A program made the translations under genes and the position numbers. 64,000 bases of DNA from Pantoea endophytica (GTDB lineage: Bacteria > Pseudomonadota > Gammaproteobacteria > Enterobacterales > Enterobacteriaceae): the NCBI RefSeq assembly GCF_002858935.1, contig NZ_PJRT01000020.1, positions 1 through 64,000 on the forward strand, given 5' to 3'. Positions 7,795-20,486 of the stretch are shown here, in pieces (the first letter of the stretch is position 1; each line of letters starts with the position of its first letter). Under the pieces are notes generated by a model that saw only the letters and a program-made list of their open reading frames with translations, was not told the DNA's origin and searched no databases.

Positions 7795-8676
7795 TTAGCG
7801 GCGTACGCCGGTGATGCGGCACCACTCTTCTTTCTCTGCAACCGCGTCGAGCTCAAAACGCTCAGCGTAGGCTTCACACACGCTTTCAGCCTGGCTCGCT
7901 AACACGCCGGACAATCCAAGATGACCGCTGGCTTTCGGCAGCACGCTAATCAGCGGTGCCAGCTCACGCAGCGGACCCGCGAGGATGTTGGCGACCACCA
8001 CGTCAGCCTGCAAGTTTTCCGGCTGCTGGTGGGGCAGATAGAGCGCCAGACGCTCAGAGACGCCATTACGCTCGGCGTTATCATGGCTGGCCTGAATCGC
8101 CTGCGGATCGATATCAATGCCGATCGCCTGCGCCGCGCCCAATTTCAGTGCAGCGATAGCGAGAATGCCGGAGCCACAGCCAAAGTCGATCACCGTTTTG
8201 CCCTGCAGATCCAGGCCATCAAGCCAGGTCAAACACATCGATGTGGTAGGATGCGTGCCGGTACCAAAGGCGAGGCCCGGATCCAGCATCACATTGACGG
8301 CATTTGGATCCGGCACATCGCGCCAGCTTGGGCAGATCCACAGACGCTCACCGAAACGCATCGGGTGGAAGTTATCCATCCATTCGCGCTCCCAGTCCTT
8401 GTCTTCGATCTGCTCGATCTTATGGCGAAACGCGGATCCCAGCAGCGGATGCTGGCTTAACTCGGCCACCACATCGCTCATCTCGGTTTCAGCGTCGAAC
8501 AGGCCGATGACATCGGTATCGCCCCACAGCAGCGTTTCGCCCGGCAGCGGCTCGTACACTGGATTGTCGTGCGTGTCCTGGAAAGTGACCGACACCGCGC
8601 CAACCTCCATCAGCGCATCGCTCAGGGTTTCGGCGTTTTCGCCGGTGCTGTTAATTTTGATTTGAATCCAAGGCAT
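7795..8676 (-). CDS. prmA: Ribosomal protein L11 methyltransferase
   Basis: This enzyme trimethylates several amino groups of ribosomal protein L11 using S-adenosylmethionine. The start [16 protein letters not shown] gives 293 aa, the E. coli length; an upstream in-frame extension overlaps panF and is not conserved. The N-terminal L11-recognition domain is followed by the Rossmann methyltransferase domain with [20 protein letters not shown] and the [10 protein letters not shown] motif. It is 11 bases after panF, so it probably belongs to the yhdT-panF-prmA transcription unit. Confidence 0.96.
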   Translation of the reverse strand: MPWIQIKINSTGENAETLSDALMEVGAVSVTFQDTHDNPVYEPLPGETLLWGDTDVIGLFDAETEMSDVVAELSQHPLLGSAFRHKIEQIEDKDWEREWMDNFHPMRFGERLWICPSWRDVPDPNAVNVMLDPGLAFGTGTHPTTSMCLTWLDGLDLQGKTVIDFGCGSGILAIAALKLGAAQAIGIDIDPQAIQASHDNAERNGVSERLALYLPHQQPENLQADVVVANILAGPLRELAPLISVLPKASGHLGLSGVLASQAESVCEAYAERFELDAVAEKEEWCRITGVRR

Positions 8677-8687
8677 AGCGTTTCTCT

Positions 8688-10133
8688 TTATTCCAGTGCC
8701 GCGGCATGCGTTGCAGGCGTGCGGCCAAACAGATTGCCCACCAGGAAGGCCAGCAGGCTTAAGGTCAATGACGGAACGATGGGGTGGAAGCCCCACCACT
8801 CAATATTCAGGCTGGCAAGCAGCGTATAGCATCCCGCGCCGACCAGCATGCCGCTGATCGCACCGGTGGAGTTGGCGCGCTCCCAGTACAAACCCAGCAC
8901 CAGCGGCCATAGAAATACCGCTTCAAGGCCACCAAATGCCAGCAGATTCAGCCAGATAATCATATCGGGCGGATTCCACGCTGCCAGCAATAGCAGCACA
9001 CCGAGCACAAAAGTGATGGTGCCTGACAGCATGCGCAGGCGCGCTTCATTTTCACTGTGCTGCGGGGCAATGCGCAAATAGAGATCTTTGATCAGCGTAG
9101 CGGAGGATTGCAGCAGCTGCGCGTTGATGGTCGACATAATGGCCGCCATCGGCGCCGCAAGAAATACGCCCGCCGCCATGGGCGGTAATACGGTAATCAT
9201 CAGCGTAGGAATCACTCGATCGGGAATGGTGAGATCGGGCAAAATTACGCGCCCCAGCGCGCCGGCCAGATGCATACCAAGCATCAGGATCACCACTACA
9301 ATGGTGCCGAGTACAATGCCACGATGCATGGCTTTGCTGTCTTTATACGAAATACAGCGCACCGCGGTGTGGGGCAGACCAATCACCCCGAAACACACCA
9401 GCACGGCAAACGAGCTGAGGAAGGTTGGGTTGATGACATTGCCCACGCCTTCTGGTGAGGTCAGCTGCGGATCGATATCATGCAGTTTGGTCACTGCGGA
9501 GGCTAATCCGCCAGCGTGGTGAATCACTGCGAATAGCAGCAGGAAGGTGCCGATCAGCATTACCAAACCTTGCATCGCATCGTTCAGCACGCTGGCGCGG
9601 AAGCCACCGAAAGCGGTGTAGAGCGCGATGGTGCCGCCGAAGATCAGCAGGCCGGTGTCATAAGGAATGCCGGCCGCTGTTTCCAGCAGGCGCGCACCGC
9701 CGATGAACTGCACGGTCATTGCGCCGATAAACGCCACCAACAAACTAATGCTGGAGAGCCAAATCAGCAGCGTGCTGCCGTAGCGGCCATACAACATGTC
9801 GTTGAGCGTCACGGCGTTGTAGCGACGCGCCAGAATGGCGAATTTCTTGCCTAACACGCCAAGCGAAAGCCAGACGGCAGGCACCTGAATCATCGCCAGC
9901 AGCACCCAGCCAAGGCCATATTTATAGGCTGCGCCGGGGCCGCCAATGAACGAGCTGGCGCTGATATATGTGGTGGTGATGGTCATGGCCAGCACAAAAC
10001 CGCCCATCGAACGGCTGCCGAGGAAGTATTCGCTCAGGAAGTTGCCCTGACGCTGCTTGCGCATGGCAAACACCGACAGCGCGGCGATCAGCACCAGATA
10101 GGCCAGCAGCGGAAGAATGATTTCAGAGTCCAT
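8688..10133 (-). CDS. panF: Sodium/pantothenate symporter
   Basis: An inner-membrane permease of the sodium:solute symporter family that imports pantothenate, the coenzyme A precursor. The 481-aa protein has the family's repeated hydrophobic helices and the signature around [20 protein letters not shown] and [13 protein letters not shown]. It overlaps the end of yhdT by 11 bases, implying translational coupling. Length and order match E. coli (483 aa). Confidence 0.96.
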   Translation of the reverse strand: MDSEIILPLLAYLVLIAALSVFAMRKQRQGNFLSEYFLGSRSMGGFVLAMTITTTYISASSFIGGPGAAYKYGLGWVLLAMIQVPAVWLSLGVLGKKFAILARRYNAVTLNDMLYGRYGSTLLIWLSSISLLVAFIGAMTVQFIGGARLLETAAGIPYDTGLLIFGGTIALYTAFGGFRASVLNDAMQGLVMLIGTFLLLFAVIHHAGGLASAVTKLHDIDPQLTSPEGVGNVINPTFLSSFAVLVCFGVIGLPHTAVRCISYKDSKAMHRGIVLGTIVVVILMLGMHLAGALGRVILPDLTIPDRVIPTLMITVLPPMAAGVFLAAPMAAIMSTINAQLLQSSATLIKDLYLRIAPQHSENEARLRMLSGTITFVLGVLLLLAAWNPPDMIIWLNLLAFGGLEAVFLWPLVLGLYWERANSTGAISGMLVGAGCYTLLASLNIEWWGFHPIVPSLTLSLLAFLVGNLFGRTPATHAAALE

Positions 10134-10365
10134 CGTTATCCTCCAGCGACATGTCGCGGAACAGCACTCGCACCATCAGCCAGCACAACACAATAAACAG
10201 CAGCGGAGCGAACAGACACGAAAGCTCGAACCACCTTGGTAAGCCAAACAAGCCGATCTCATTGCCGCCCAGCCAGGCAGAAAGTCCCCAAACGGCAAGG
10301 TAGGCCAGCGTCAGATAAAGTGACCAGCGCGCCTCTTTGTTTGCTTGTAAAAAACGCCAATCCAT
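10123..10365 (-). CDS. yhdT: Small two-helix membrane protein YhdT (DUF997)
   Basis: An 80-aa inner-membrane protein with two hydrophobic helices (about 17-35 and 47-70) and a short acidic C-terminus (MSLEDNDGL). It always sits immediately upstream of panF in enterobacteria and overlaps it here. That suggests a small accessory subunit or folding partner of the symporter, but its function is not established. Confidence 0.9.
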   Translation of the reverse strand: MDWRFLQANKEARWSLYLTLAYLAVWGLSAWLGGNEIGLFGLPRWFELSCLFAPLLFIVLCWLMVRVLFRDMSLEDNDGL

Positions 10366-10384
10366 TATGTAACCTCAAAGGCGA

Positions 10385-10416
10385 CAAAAATGAAAAAGGC
10401 CGGAGTTAACCGGCCT
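10385..10416 (-). terminator. Intrinsic terminator after accC
   Basis: GGCCGG / CCGGCC with a 6-base loop (10398-10415) is followed leftward by TTTTTCATTTTT. It separates accBC from yhdT-panF-prmA. Confidence 0.9.
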
Positions 10417-10437
10417 CTGCTTTGCTCTGCGCTGCAA

Positions 10438-11787
10438 TTACTTCTCTTGCAGGCCGAGTTTTTTCTCCAGGTAGTGGATGTTGGTGCCACCCTGCTGGAA
10501 GTTTTCGTCGGACATGATTTTCATCTGCAGCTCAATGTTGGTCTTGATGCCGTCGATGATCAGTTCCGCCAGCGCATTCTTCATGCGCGAGATTGCCACG
10601 TCACGGTTTTCACCGTAGGTAATCAGCTTACCAATCATGGAATCGTAGTACGGTGGCACGCTGTAACCGGCATAGATATGCGATTCCCAACGTACACCAA
10701 AGCCGCCCGGCGCGTGGAAACGGGTGATCTTGCCTGGGCTTGGCAGGAAGGTGTTGGGATCTTCGGCGTTGATACGGCATTCAACCGCATGACCGCGAAT
10801 CACCACGTCTTCCTGTTTGATCGACAGCGGCTGACCAGCAGCAATACGCAGCTGCTCTTTGATCAGATCGACGCCGGTGATCATCTCAGTCACCGGATGC
10901 TCCACCTGAATACGGGTGTTCATCTCGATGAAGTAGAACTCACCGTTTTCGTACAGGAACTCGAAGGTACCTGCACCGCGATAGCCGATATCGATACAGG
11001 CTTTAGAGCAGCGCTCACCGATGTAGCGACGCAGTTCCGGCGTGATGCCTGGCGCTGGCGCTTCTTCGACGACTTTCTGGTGACGACGCTGCATTGAGCA
11101 GTCACGTTCCGCCAGATAGATAGCGTTACCCTGGCCGTCGGCCAGCACCTGAATTTCGATGTGGCGTGGATTTTCGAGGTACTTCTCCATGTAAACCATG
11201 TCGTTGTTGAAAGCCGCTTTGGCTTCCGCTTTTGTCATGTTGATGGATTGCTCAAGATCCTTGTCGCTGCGCACTACGCGCATACCGCGACCGCCGCCGC
11301 CGCCGGAGGCTTTGATGATCACCGGATAACCGATGCGCTTAGCGAAGGCACGGTTTTTTTCCATGTCGTCGGTCAGCGAGCCATCAGAACCTGGCACTGT
11401 TGGTACGCCTGCTTTCTTCATGGCGGTGATGGCAGACACTTTGTCGCCCATCAGGCGAATGGTGTCGGCTTTTGGGCCAATGAAGATAAAGCCTGAACGC
11501 TCAACCTGCTCGGCGAAATCGGCGTTCTCAGAGAGGAAGCCGTAACCCGGGTGGATCGCGACCGCGCCGGTAATTTCAGCGGCGGAGATCAGTGCCGGGA
11601 TGTTCAGGTAGCTTTTGACTGAAGGTGGCGGGCCGATGCAGACGGTTTCGTCTGCCAGCAGCACGTGCTTCAGGTCACGGTCCGCGGTGGAGTGCACGGC
11701 AACAGTCTTAATGCCCAGCTCTTTGCAGGCACGCAGAATGCGCAGCGCGATCTCACCACGGTTAGCAATGACAATTTTATCCAGCAT
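10438..11787 (-). CDS. accC: Biotin carboxylase subunit of acetyl-CoA carboxylase
   Basis: This subunit carboxylates the biotin of AccB with bicarbonate and ATP, the first half-reaction of malonyl-CoA synthesis. At 449 aa it equals E. coli AccC. The ATP-grasp fold shows K116, K159 and the glycine loop [10 protein letters not shown] (161-170), plus the C-terminal active-site region ([14 protein letters not shown]). It follows accB by 11 bases, the conserved two-gene operon. A nearby gene also supplies the fatty-acid precursor CoA pathway (panF), but no direct link is implied. Confidence 0.98.
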   Translation of the reverse strand: MLDKIVIANRGEIALRILRACKELGIKTVAVHSTADRDLKHVLLADETVCIGPPPSVKSYLNIPALISAAEITGAVAIHPGYGFLSENADFAEQVERSGFIFIGPKADTIRLMGDKVSAITAMKKAGVPTVPGSDGSLTDDMEKNRAFAKRIGYPVIIKASGGGGGRGMRVVRSDKDLEQSINMTKAEAKAAFNNDMVYMEKYLENPRHIEIQVLADGQGNAIYLAERDCSMQRRHQKVVEEAPAPGITPELRRYIGERCSKACIDIGYRGAGTFEFLYENGEFYFIEMNTRIQVEHPVTEMITGVDLIKEQLRIAAGQPLSIKQEDVVIRGHAVECRINAEDPNTFLPSPGKITRFHAPGGFGVRWESHIYAGYSVPPYYDSMIGKLITYGENRDVAISRMKNALAELIIDGIKTNIELQMKIMSDENFQQGGTNIHYLEKKLGLQEK

Positions 11788-11798
11788 GCTTCGCCTCG

Positions 11799-12269
11799 TT
11801 ATTCGATGATGACCAGCGGCTCGTCAAATTCAACCGGTTGGCCGCTTTCGACCAGAATCGCCTTCACAACGCCGGATTTGTCGGCTTCGATCTGGTTCAT
11901 CATTTTCATCGCTTCAACGATGCACAGGGTGTCGCCGGCATTCACTTTCTGGCCAACTTCAACGAAAGCTTTCGCGTCTGGGCTTGGCGTGCGATAGAAA
12001 GTGCCGACCATTGGTGAACGCACGATGTGGCCACTGATTTCTGGTTTAGCGGCTTCTGCTGCAACCGGTGCGGCAGGCGCCACCGCGGTAGACAGCGCAG
12101 GCTGCTGCTGCATCATTGGCGCAGCATAAGCCTGCTGCATCATTGGGTAGCCGGCATTTGCAGGTGAACGGCTGATACGAACGGACTCTTCGCCCTCGGA
12201 GATTTCCAGCTCGGAGATGCCAGACTCTTCAACCAGTTCGATCAGTTTCTTAATTTTACGAATATCCAT
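11799..12269 (-). CDS. accB: Biotin carboxyl carrier protein of acetyl-CoA carboxylase
   Basis: A 156-aa protein that carries covalently bound biotin between the carboxylase AccC and the transferase AccAD. The C-terminal biotinyl domain contains [15 protein letters not shown] with K122 as the biotinylated lysine. The N-terminal region is followed by an Ala/Pro/Gln-rich linker (about 40-75, including MMQQ repeats). It lies 21 bases after aroQ, so in this organism accBC can be transcribed from the aroQ promoter, unlike E. coli, where accB has a long leader. Confidence 0.98.
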   Translation of the reverse strand: MDIRKIKKLIELVEESGISELEISEGEESVRISRSPANAGYPMMQQAYAAPMMQQQPALSTAVAPAAPVAAEAAKPEISGHIVRSPMVGTFYRTPSPDAKAFVEVGQKVNAGDTLCIVEAMKMMNQIEADKSGVVKAILVESGQPVEFDEPLVIIE

Positions 12270-12290
12270 GAGTGTGGTTCCGTACTCTGT

Positions 12291-12743
12291 TTAATTGGAA
12301 TGTGACAGGCGTTTTACTGCCGTTTGTAAAGCCCACGCGTATCCATCAGCGCCAAGTCCACAGATGACGCCGGCAGATACATCGGAAAGATAGGAGTGAT
12401 GTCGGAACGGTTCGCGTGCATGCACGTTCGAGAGATGCACCTCAATAAAAGGAATGCTAACCGCCAACAGGGCATCACGCAGTGCAACGCTGGTATGCGT
12501 GAACGCAGCAGGATTGATGATGATGTAATCCACGTTGCCGCGGGCTTCGTGAATACGGTCAATCAACTGAAACTCTGCGTTCGATTGCAAATGACTCAAT
12601 TTCACATGGTGCTGATCGGCCTGTTGCGTCAGATCGCCGACGATTTGCGCCAGCGTAGTGTGACCATACTTATCAGGCTCGCGGGTTCCCAATAGATTCA
12701 GGTTGGGACCGTTCAAAAGCAGTATGTGAAATTTGTGCGCCAT
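12291..12743 (-). CDS. aroQ: Type II 3-dehydroquinate dehydratase
   Basis: This enzyme dehydrates 3-dehydroquinate to 3-dehydroshikimate, step three of the shikimate pathway. The 150-aa start [16 protein letters not shown] is preceded by AGGAG; a 33-codon upstream extension is rejected because it lacks conservation and a ribosome-binding site. Family motifs are [17 protein letters not shown] (catalytic Y26), [16 protein letters not shown] and [17 protein letters not shown]. It forms a dodecamer in the family. E. coli K-12 uses the unrelated type I enzyme AroD. Placement ahead of accBC is usual in Erwinia- and Yersinia-like genera. Confidence 0.96.
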   Translation of the reverse strand: MAHKFHILLLNGPNLNLLGTREPDKYGHTTLAQIVGDLTQQADQHHVKLSHLQSNAEFQLIDRIHEARGNVDYIIINPAAFTHTSVALRDALLAVSIPFIEVHLSNVHAREPFRHHSYLSDVSAGVICGLGADGYAWALQTAVKRLSHSN

Positions 12744-12975
12744 CTTGCTGCTATCTCCTGCAATCAGTAAGGCATCGCGTAAAATACCGCGACATCTCGC
12801 GTTTGTCACCCTTGCGGATGAAAAACCAGACTTCGCTTGCAATAAAGCCGGGCATTATATCCGTTTCGTCGACATTCGCAGCAAAATACTGGTCTTATCT
12901 GCGAAGTTGATCGAATGCGGCCCGAAGGCCACACTTTTTAACAGATCTCGCGGGAGGAACACAACCGTGCGGGGA

Positions 12976-13578
12976 TTATCTGGGGAGAAGTTTACGCAAC
13001 TTATTGTAACGCCACGCTAACAGCGCAATGGCCAGCACGGCGTAGATCACCGGCTGCGGGGAGAGCACTTTCACTGACCAGATATAGTGTATCGGCACGA
13101 GGATCGCGACCAGATAGACGCCGTTATGCAGCGTTTGCCAGCGACGACCCAGTTTGCGCTGCATGCGCTGGAATGAGGTGATGGCGAGGGCGAAGAGAAT
13201 AATCCAGCTGATCATCCCCAGTAACAAATAAGGACGCGAAACCAGCTCGCTGCCGAGTAAACGCAGATGATCGTAGCCAAGTTCCAGCAGGTAGTAGCTG
13301 GTAAGGTGCAAACTGGCCCAGGCGAAACACCACACGCCGAGCAGGCGGCGAGTGCGAATCAGCAGCGGCTGTTTCAGGTAGCGTGTCAGCGGGCTGACCA
13401 GCAGCGTGGCGAGCAGCAACTTAAGCGCCATTCTGCCGGTAAAGTGCTGGATATCTTTCGCCGGATCAGCGCTCAGCCAGCCCTGACTCGCTGCCATAAA
13501 CAGATACACAAACGGCAGAAAAGCCGCCAGATGCAGCACGACTTTTAACGCGGTGATGTGACGTAAAGAGAGGCGCAC
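12976..13578 (-). CDS. msrQ: Heme-binding membrane subunit MsrQ
   Basis: A 200-aa ferric-reductase-like membrane protein that passes quinone-derived electrons through heme b to periplasmic MsrP. About six hydrophobic helices are visible, with histidines placed for heme binding (for example H46, H91 in [10 protein letters not shown]151, H164). It begins with GTG directly after the msrP stop codon (TGAGTG), which indicates coupled translation. Known in older literature as YedZ. It is chromosomally linked to aroQ-accBC here rather than to hiuH as in E. coli. Confidence 0.95.
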   Translation of the reverse strand: MRLSLRHITALKVVLHLAAFLPFVYLFMAASQGWLSADPAKDIQHFTGRMALKLLLATLLVSPLTRYLKQPLLIRTRRLLGVWCFAWASLHLTSYYLLELGYDHLRLLGSELVSRPYLLLGMISWIILFALAITSFQRMQRKLGRRWQTLHNGVYLVAILVPIHYIWSVKVLSPQPVIYAVLAIALLAWRYNKLRKLLPR

Positions 13579-14583
13579 TCAATAGTTCTCCCGTAAATCC
13601 AGGCCGCGATACAGCGACGCCACCTCTTTCGCGTAGCCGTTGAACAGCAGCGTAGGTTGGCGATCAACCTTCAGAATGCCGCCCGCGCCGATAAACCGCT
13701 CGGTTGCCTGCGACCAGCGCGGATGATTTACATGCGGGTTCACATTGGCGTAGAAACCATACTCATTGGCGGCGATCTGGCTCCAGGTCGTTGGCGGGCG
13801 ATCGTGCGTCAGCGTAATCTTCACAATCGATTTAATCCCTTTGAAGCCATATTTCCACGGCACCGTCAGGCGAATCGGTGCGCCATTCTGCGGCGGCAGC
13901 GCTTTGCCATACACGCCGGTACTCAGCAGCGTCAGCGGATGCATCGCTTCATCAAGCCGCAAGCCTTCCACATAGGGATAATCCAGCCCGCCGCCGATAA
14001 AGCGATCTTTCTGACCCGGCATTTGGTCGGGTGCGTATAGCGTTTCAAACGCCACAAAGCGCGCATTGCTGGTGGGTTCAGCCAGTTTGAGCAGCTTGTT
14101 GAGTTCAAAACCGACCCACGGAATCACCATCGACCAGGCTTCGACACAGCGCATGCGGTAGATGCGCTGCTCCATGGCAAAACGCTTGAAGATGTCATCC
14201 ATATCCAGCGTGATCGGTTTGGCAACTTCGCCTTCGATACGCAGCTTCCATGGATCGGTTTTCAGCGTGCCAGCGTTGGCAGCAGGATCGGCTTTATCAA
14301 GGCCAAATTCATAGAAGTTGTTATAACCTGACACCTTATCAAACGGCGTGAGCGGCAAATCGGCTTGCCATTCAGCCGGTTTAGTAAAATCTAAATCACG
14401 GCCAGCGGGCGCGGGCGGACGATCATTGCCTTTAAACCAGCTCAGCACATCGGCTTGCGCGGTGCCGGGTAAACTGGCTGCTGCTGCGCCTAATCCCAAC
14501 GCTTTCAGCACCTGACGGCGGCGCATATTAAAGACGCTTTCTGGCGTGACGTCGGCTTCTGTGAGCAAGTGCTTCAGGTTCAT
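13579..14583 (-). CDS. msrP: Periplasmic methionine sulfoxide reductase MsrP (molybdoprotein)
   Basis: This enzyme repairs oxidised methionines in periplasmic proteins using a molybdopterin cofactor. The start [12 protein letters not shown] follows AGGAGA and gives 334 aa, the E. coli length; an ATG 14 codons upstream is less well placed. The twin-arginine signal is [11 protein letters not shown] (20-30) with cleavage near AQA-D (44/45). C146 of the precursor, in [10 protein letters not shown], corresponds to the molybdenum-ligating cysteine of the mature enzyme. It works with MsrQ, encoded next. Confidence 0.96.
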   Translation of the reverse strand: MNLKHLLTEADVTPESVFNMRRRQVLKALGLGAAAASLPGTAQADVLSWFKGNDRPPAPAGRDLDFTKPAEWQADLPLTPFDKVSGYNNFYEFGLDKADPAANAGTLKTDPWKLRIEGEVAKPITLDMDDIFKRFAMEQRIYRMRCVEAWSMVIPWVGFELNKLLKLAEPTSNARFVAFETLYAPDQMPGQKDRFIGGGLDYPYVEGLRLDEAMHPLTLLSTGVYGKALPPQNGAPIRLTVPWKYGFKGIKSIVKITLTHDRPPTTWSQIAANEYGFYANVNPHVNHPRWSQATERFIGAGGILKVDRQPTLLFNGYAKEVASLYRGLDLRENY

Positions 14584-14907
14584 GACGTTCTCCTGTGAAT
14601 AGTAAATTATGACCAGCATGCTCAACTTCAGTGTCAGGCGCGAACTTGCGGGGAAAAATGTGAAATTTCCTGGCGCATCGCCCTCTTTGAGAATAGGACG
14701 AAAAAGCCCATAGCAAAGTCAGGCCATCACGGTTTAACGCTATACTCGCGCCGTAGCGCTTATCATGCTGTGTTATGTGCGATTTTGATGCCAGTCTGGC
14801 GCTGAATCACACCTTGATTTGTGCTATTTTGCTCAGGTTTGCGCCAGGGGTAAGCGTGGCGCCGACGGATTAACACCGTTCATAACCGCAGTGATGCAGG
14901 CACAGGG
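14584..14907. other. Divergent promoter region of msrP and csrD
   Basis: A 324-base gap with no gene. A TATACT hexamer at 14741-14746, followed by a GC-rich stretch, is a plausible rightward -10 for csrD, but no good -35 stands 17 bases before it. No terminator or repeat is evident. Confidence 0.4.
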
Positions 14908-16854
14908 ATGCGATTAACAACTAAATTTTCTGCGTTTATTACCTTATTAAGTTTACTGGCGATGATATTGATGCTGGTGGGCTGCGCTTTTAGTTTTATC
15001 TGGCTATCGCAGCAGCGCGTAGAAACGCGGATGCAAACGCTGGCGACTGAAGTGGATAAAGCACTGGCTTCACAATCGCCGCAGGAAATCACGCAGTGGC
15101 TGACGCGCATGATGCCGGTGGTCAATGCCGAACAGATGCAACTGCTGAACGGCGATACGTTAGTGTTCAGTTTAGCCCGCCATGAAAATCCGATGTTAGA
15201 AGATGAGCCTAATCGCTTTGTGCAGTTCGATTTGCCCCTGACGCATTCGCCGGGCCTCGAACTGCGCGTGGTGGTGCTGGATCCGGCCAAAACGCTGTTT
15301 CGCTCCTTTACCGGCACTTATACGCTGGTGGTCCTGTTTACGGTCGTCGCTATCATGTGCGTGCTGCTGGTCATGACCAACCGTTGGCTCAAGCGGCGCT
15401 GGCAGGATATGGAACAGTTAGAAGCGCGCGCCGATCGCATTCTGACCGGTGAACGTCATTCGCAGGGTGACCATGCGGCGGAATGGCCGCCGAAAGCCAG
15501 TCGCGCCATCGATGCGCTGCTGGGCGATTTGCAGGAAGCGGGCGAGCAGCGTTTACGCATCGATACTTTAATTCGCACCTTTGCGGCGCAAGATCCGCGT
15601 ACCGGCCTGAACAATCGTTTGTTCTTTGATAACCAATTGGCGACGTTGCTGGAAGATCAGGAAGATGTCGGCACGCACGGCGTGGTGATGATGGTGCGTC
15701 TGCCGGACCTCGATATGCTGCACGAAACCCTCGGCCCAACGCTGGTGGAAGAGTATCTGTTTGATTTGATTAATATGCTGTCGACCTTTGTGCTGCGCTA
15801 TCCGGGCGCGCTGCTGGCGCGATATTTCCGCAGTGACTTCGCCGTCTTGCTGCCGCATCGCACTTTAAAAGAAGCCAACAGCATTGCCGATCAACTGATT
15901 AATGCCGTCGATTCACTGCCGCCGATGCGCATGGTCGATCGTGATGATTTGATCCACATCGGCATCAGCGCGTGGCGCAGCGGTCAGAGCGTGTCGCAGG
16001 TGATGGAAAATGTGGAGATGGCTACGCGGCGTGCGGCATTGCAGGGCGGTAATAGCTGGTCGGTTGGCGAAGGCAATACGCTGGATATGGGGCGCGGCAG
16101 TGTGCGCTGGCGGACCTTGCTGGAGAACACGCTCAATCGTGGTGGTCCGCGACTTTACCAAAAGCCGGCGGTGTTGCTGGATGGAAAAGTCCATCATCGT
16201 GAATTACTGACGCGTGTGTTTGATGGCGACAAAGAAGTGGTGTCGGCTGAGTTTATGCCGCTGGTATTGCAGCTGGGTATGACTGACAGCTGGGATCGTC
16301 AACTGGTGACGCGCATCGCGGCGCTTTCGGAAGTGTGGCCGGATGAAACTCTGGCACTTCCCGTGAATATTGATTCGCTGTTGCAGCGGCCTTTTCAGCG
16401 CTGGCTGCAAAAACTGCTGCTACAGTGCAGCAAATCGCAAAGAAAACGTTTTTTATTTGAACTTGCTGAGGCCGACGTTTGTCAACACATCAGCCGTTTA
16501 GTGCCGGTTTTTCACATGTTAACCGCATTTGGCTGTCGCATTGCGGTGGATCAGGCTGGTTTGACGGTGGTGAGCAGCGCTTATATCAAACAATTCCCGA
16601 TAGAAGTGATTAAACTTGCGCCGGGTTTGGTACGCAATATTGAACGACGCACCGAGAACCAGCTGTTTGTGCAGAGCTTGCTGGAAGTGTGTAAGTCATC
16701 GCCAACTCAAGTTTTCGCCGCGGGTGTGCGAACACGCGCGGAGTGGCAAACGCTGTCGGGATTAGGTGTTTCGGGCGGGCAGGGCGATTTCTTTGCGCCT
16801 TCGTTGCCGGTCAACAGTAATGTAAAGAAACACTCGCAACGTTATCGAATTTAG
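14908..16854 (+). CDS. csrD: CsrD, degenerate GGDEF/EAL regulator of CsrB/C turnover
   Basis: A 648-aa membrane protein that targets the CsrB and CsrC small RNAs for RNase E decay, thereby raising free CsrA. Two transmembrane segments (about 10-35 and 137-157) flank a periplasmic region, followed by a HAMP-like linker. The GGDEF motif is replaced by FRSDF (307-311) and EAL by ELL (432-434), so it should neither make nor break cyclic-di-GMP. That degeneration is normal for CsrD, not damage. Length agrees with E. coli (646 aa). It is monocistronic, upstream of mreB as in E. coli. Confidence 0.96.
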   Translation: MRLTTKFSAFITLLSLLAMILMLVGCAFSFIWLSQQRVETRMQTLATEVDKALASQSPQEITQWLTRMMPVVNAEQMQLLNGDTLVFSLARHENPMLEDEPNRFVQFDLPLTHSPGLELRVVVLDPAKTLFRSFTGTYTLVVLFTVVAIMCVLLVMTNRWLKRRWQDMEQLEARADRILTGERHSQGDHAAEWPPKASRAIDALLGDLQEAGEQRLRIDTLIRTFAAQDPRTGLNNRLFFDNQLATLLEDQEDVGTHGVVMMVRLPDLDMLHETLGPTLVEEYLFDLINMLSTFVLRYPGALLARYFRSDFAVLLPHRTLKEANSIADQLINAVDSLPPMRMVDRDDLIHIGISAWRSGQSVSQVMENVEMATRRAALQGGNSWSVGEGNTLDMGRGSVRWRTLLENTLNRGGPRLYQKPAVLLDGKVHHRELLTRVFDGDKEVVSAEFMPLVLQLGMTDSWDRQLVTRIAALSEVWPDETLALPVNIDSLLQRPFQRWLQKLLLQCSKSQRKRFLFELAEADVCQHISRLVPVFHMLTAFGCRIAVDQAGLTVVSSAYIKQFPIEVIKLAPGLVRNIERRTENQLFVQSLLEVCKSSPTQVFAAGVRTRAEWQTLSGLGVSGGQGDFFAPSLPVNSNVKKHSQRYRI

Positions 16855-18208
<1,354 letters not shown>

Positions 18209-18364
18209 TTCCTCAACGGCTGAGGCCCTGGTCAAATTGCGCAGGGAATAGCGCCTATGCTGACGCTGCTGCTGCAACGCACGACGGCGAAATGCGTCCA
18301 GCCCTGAGGCGTTGGTGATTTAGGCTAACGCTTCTTCCCTGATGTCGAGGAACACGCAGAATTT

Positions 18365-19399
18365 ATGAAGCCGATTTTTAGCAGGGGACCTTCCCTGCAG
18401 TTGCGCCTCTTTCTGGCAGTCATTGTGGCTATCGCGATTATTATCGCCGATAGCCGCGTGAGCTCCTTTTCCCAGATCCGCAACTACCTGGACACATCGG
18501 TCAGTCCATTTTATTTTTTGGCCAACGGGCCAAGACAACTTCTTGATGGCGTTTCCGAAACCCTGGCGTCACGTCAGCAATTGGAACTGGAAAATAAAGC
18601 ACTGCGCCGTGAGCTCTTCCTGAAAAACAGTGACTTGCTGATGCTGGGGCAATATAAGCAGGAAAACGCGCGTCTGCGCGAACTGCTTGGCTCGCCGCTG
18701 CGCCAGGATGAGCACAAGATGGTAACGCAGGTGATCTCCACCGGCACCGATCCTTATACCGATCAGGTGGTTATCGACAAAGGCAGCGTAAACGGCGTTT
18801 ACGAAGGCCAGCCGGTGATCAGTGATAAAGGGGTAGTCGGTCAGGTGGTCGCGGTCGGTCAGGTGACCAGTCGCGTACTGCTGATTTGCGACGCGTCGCA
18901 TGCGTTGCCGATTCAGGTGCTGCGTAATGATATTCGTGTTATAGCCGCCGGTAATGGCTGCAGCGAAGATCTGCAGCTGGAGCATCTACCGGGCAACACC
19001 GATATTCGCGTGGGCGATGTGTTAGTCACGTCTGGCCTGGGCGGCCGCTTCCCGGAAGGTTATCCGGTTGGCGTGGTCTCTTCGGTGAAAGTCGATACGC
19101 AGCGCGCTTACACGGTGATTCAGGCGCGTCCAGCCGCTGGCTTGCAGCGTTTGCGCTATCTGCTGCTGCTGTGGGGCGCGGATCGCAACGGCGTCGCACC
19201 GATGGCACCGGACGAAGTGCACCGCGTGGCCAACGAACGTTTAATGCAGATGATGCCGCAGGTCCTGCCGCCAGCAGGCGAAATGGGCCCACCGGCACCT
19301 GATACTTTGCAGTCTTCGCAGCAAATGGGGCCACCGCAACCCGCTAACAGCAGTCGTTCGCAAGGGAATTCTGCGAACACACGCGGAGGCCAGCCTTGA
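18365..19399 (+). CDS. mreC: Cell-shape protein MreC
   Basis: A 344-aa bitopic membrane protein that links cytoplasmic MreB to PBP2/RodA in the periplasm. A short cytoplasmic N-terminus and one transmembrane helix (about 13-30) are followed by a coiled coil (about 65-110), the beta-barrel MreC domain (about 115-275), and a Pro/Gln/Ser-rich low-complexity C-terminal tail. The stop codon overlaps the TTG start of mreD. The tail varies between species and is not needed for core function. Confidence 0.97.
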   Translation: MKPIFSRGPSLQLRLFLAVIVAIAIIIADSRVSSFSQIRNYLDTSVSPFYFLANGPRQLLDGVSETLASRQQLELENKALRRELFLKNSDLLMLGQYKQENARLRELLGSPLRQDEHKMVTQVISTGTDPYTDQVVIDKGSVNGVYEGQPVISDKGVVGQVVAVGQVTSRVLLICDASHALPIQVLRNDIRVIAAGNGCSEDLQLEHLPGNTDIRVGDVLVTSGLGGRFPEGYPVGVVSSVKVDTQRAYTVIQARPAAGLQRLRYLLLLWGADRNGVAPMAPDEVHRVANERLMQMMPQVLPPAGEMGPPAPDTLQSSQQMGPPQPANSSRSQGNSANTRGGQP

Positions 19400-19884
19400 G
19401 TCGATATCGCAGCCAGGGCCGATGGGTTATCTGGCTGTCCTTTCTGATTGCCCTCATCCTGCAAATCATGCCGTGGCCGGAACAGATCTATATGTTCCGG
19501 CCATCATGGCTATTGCTGATCCTCATTTATTGGGTGCTGGCGCTGCCGCATCGGGTGAATGTTGGTACCGGTTTTTGTCTTGGTGCCATTATGGATCTGG
19601 TGGCGGGTTCAACGCTGGGCGTGCGCGCATTAGCCTTTAGCATCATCGCGTATCTGGTGGCCTTTAAATTTCAGTTATTCCGAAACTTAGCGTTGTGGCA
19701 GCAGGCATTAATGGTTATGGTGCTGTCCCTTGCGGTGGATGTGATTGTTTTCTGGGCAGAATTCCTGGTGATCAACGTTTCTTTCCGTCCGGAAATCTTC
19801 TGGAGTAGCGTGGTCGACGGCGTCCTGTGGCCCTGGCTATTCTTATTGATGAGAAAGATTCGCCGTCAATTCGCTGTTCAGTAA
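19396..19884 (+). CDS. mreD: Cell-shape membrane protein MreD
   Basis: A 162-aa integral inner-membrane protein with five or six hydrophobic segments, the third member of the elongasome scaffold. It starts with TTG at 19396 ([15 protein letters not shown]), overlapping the mreC stop codon TGA by two bases, and the length equals the E. coli protein, which also uses a non-ATG start. Tight overlap implies translational coupling with MreC. Confidence 0.95.
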   Translation: MSRYRSQGRWVIWLSFLIALILQIMPWPEQIYMFRPSWLLLILIYWVLALPHRVNVGTGFCLGAIMDLVAGSTLGVRALAFSIIAYLVAFKFQLFRNLALWQQALMVMVLSLAVDVIVFWAEFLVINVSFRPEIFWSSVVDGVLWPWLFLLMRKIRRQFAVQ

Positions 19885-19892
19885 GGAATACT

Positions 19893-20486
19893 ATGATAAG
19901 CCTGTACCTCGCATCCGGTTCACCGCGTCGACGTGAGCTGTTAACGCAGCTTGGTCTGCAATTTGAACGCCTGATTACCCACGTAGAAGAGCAGCGTCAG
20001 CCTGAAGAAGCGGCTGACGCTTACGTGCGTCGTCTGGCGTCGGATAAGGCGCGCGCGGGCGTCGCGGTGGCACCGCAGGATCTGCCGGTGCTGGGTGCTG
20101 ATACCATCGTGGTGCTGAACGGTGAAGTACTGGAAAAACCGCAGGATGCCGCGCACGCCGCCGCGATGCTGAGCAAGCTGTCGGGACAAACTCATCAGGT
20201 GATGACCGCGGTGGCGCTGGCCGATACGCAGCGTGAGCTGGATTGTCTGGTGACCACGGACGTGACCTTCCGCACGATGACGGCGGAGGAAATTTCGCAC
20301 TATATCGCCAGTGGCGAGCCGATGGATAAAGCCGGCGCGTACGGAATTCAGGGCCTTGGCGGCAATTTTGTCCGCAAGATTAATGGAAGTTATCACGCCG
20401 TAGTGGGATTACCGCTGGTTGAGACCGGTGAGCTGCTGAGTCATTTTCAGTCACTGCGGGCGTTAAGGGGACAAGATGACGGCTGA
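19893..20486 (+). CDS. yhdE: Nucleoside triphosphate pyrophosphatase (Maf family, YhdE)
   Basis: A house-cleaning enzyme hydrolysing dTTP and UTP (and modified pyrimidine nucleotides) to monophosphates. The chosen start [17 protein letters not shown], behind AAGGA, gives 197 aa as in E. coli; an upstream frame overlaps mreD and is discarded. The SxSPRRxE(L) motif, GADTIV and [12 protein letters not shown] are the Maf signature motifs. It is 8 bases after mreD and overlaps rng by 11 bases, so it is part of the same transcript. Confidence 0.95.
   Translation: MISLYLASGSPRRRELLTQLGLQFERLITHVEEQRQPEEAADAYVRRLASDKARAGVAVAPQDLPVLGADTIVVLNGEVLEKPQDAAHAAAMLSKLSGQTHQVMTAVALADTQRELDCLVTTDVTFRTMTAEEISHYIASGEPMDKAGAYGIQGLGGNFVRKINGSYHAVVGLPLVETGELLSHFQSLRALRGQDDG

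Noticed and set aside
8677-8799. N-terminal extension of prmA into panF
   Set aside because: The conserved PrmA start MPWIQ gives the family length; the extension is read from panF coding DNA.
14741-14746. TATACT as csrD -10
   Set aside because: No acceptable -35 at 16-18 bases; kept only as a remark in the intergenic entry, not as a promoter call.
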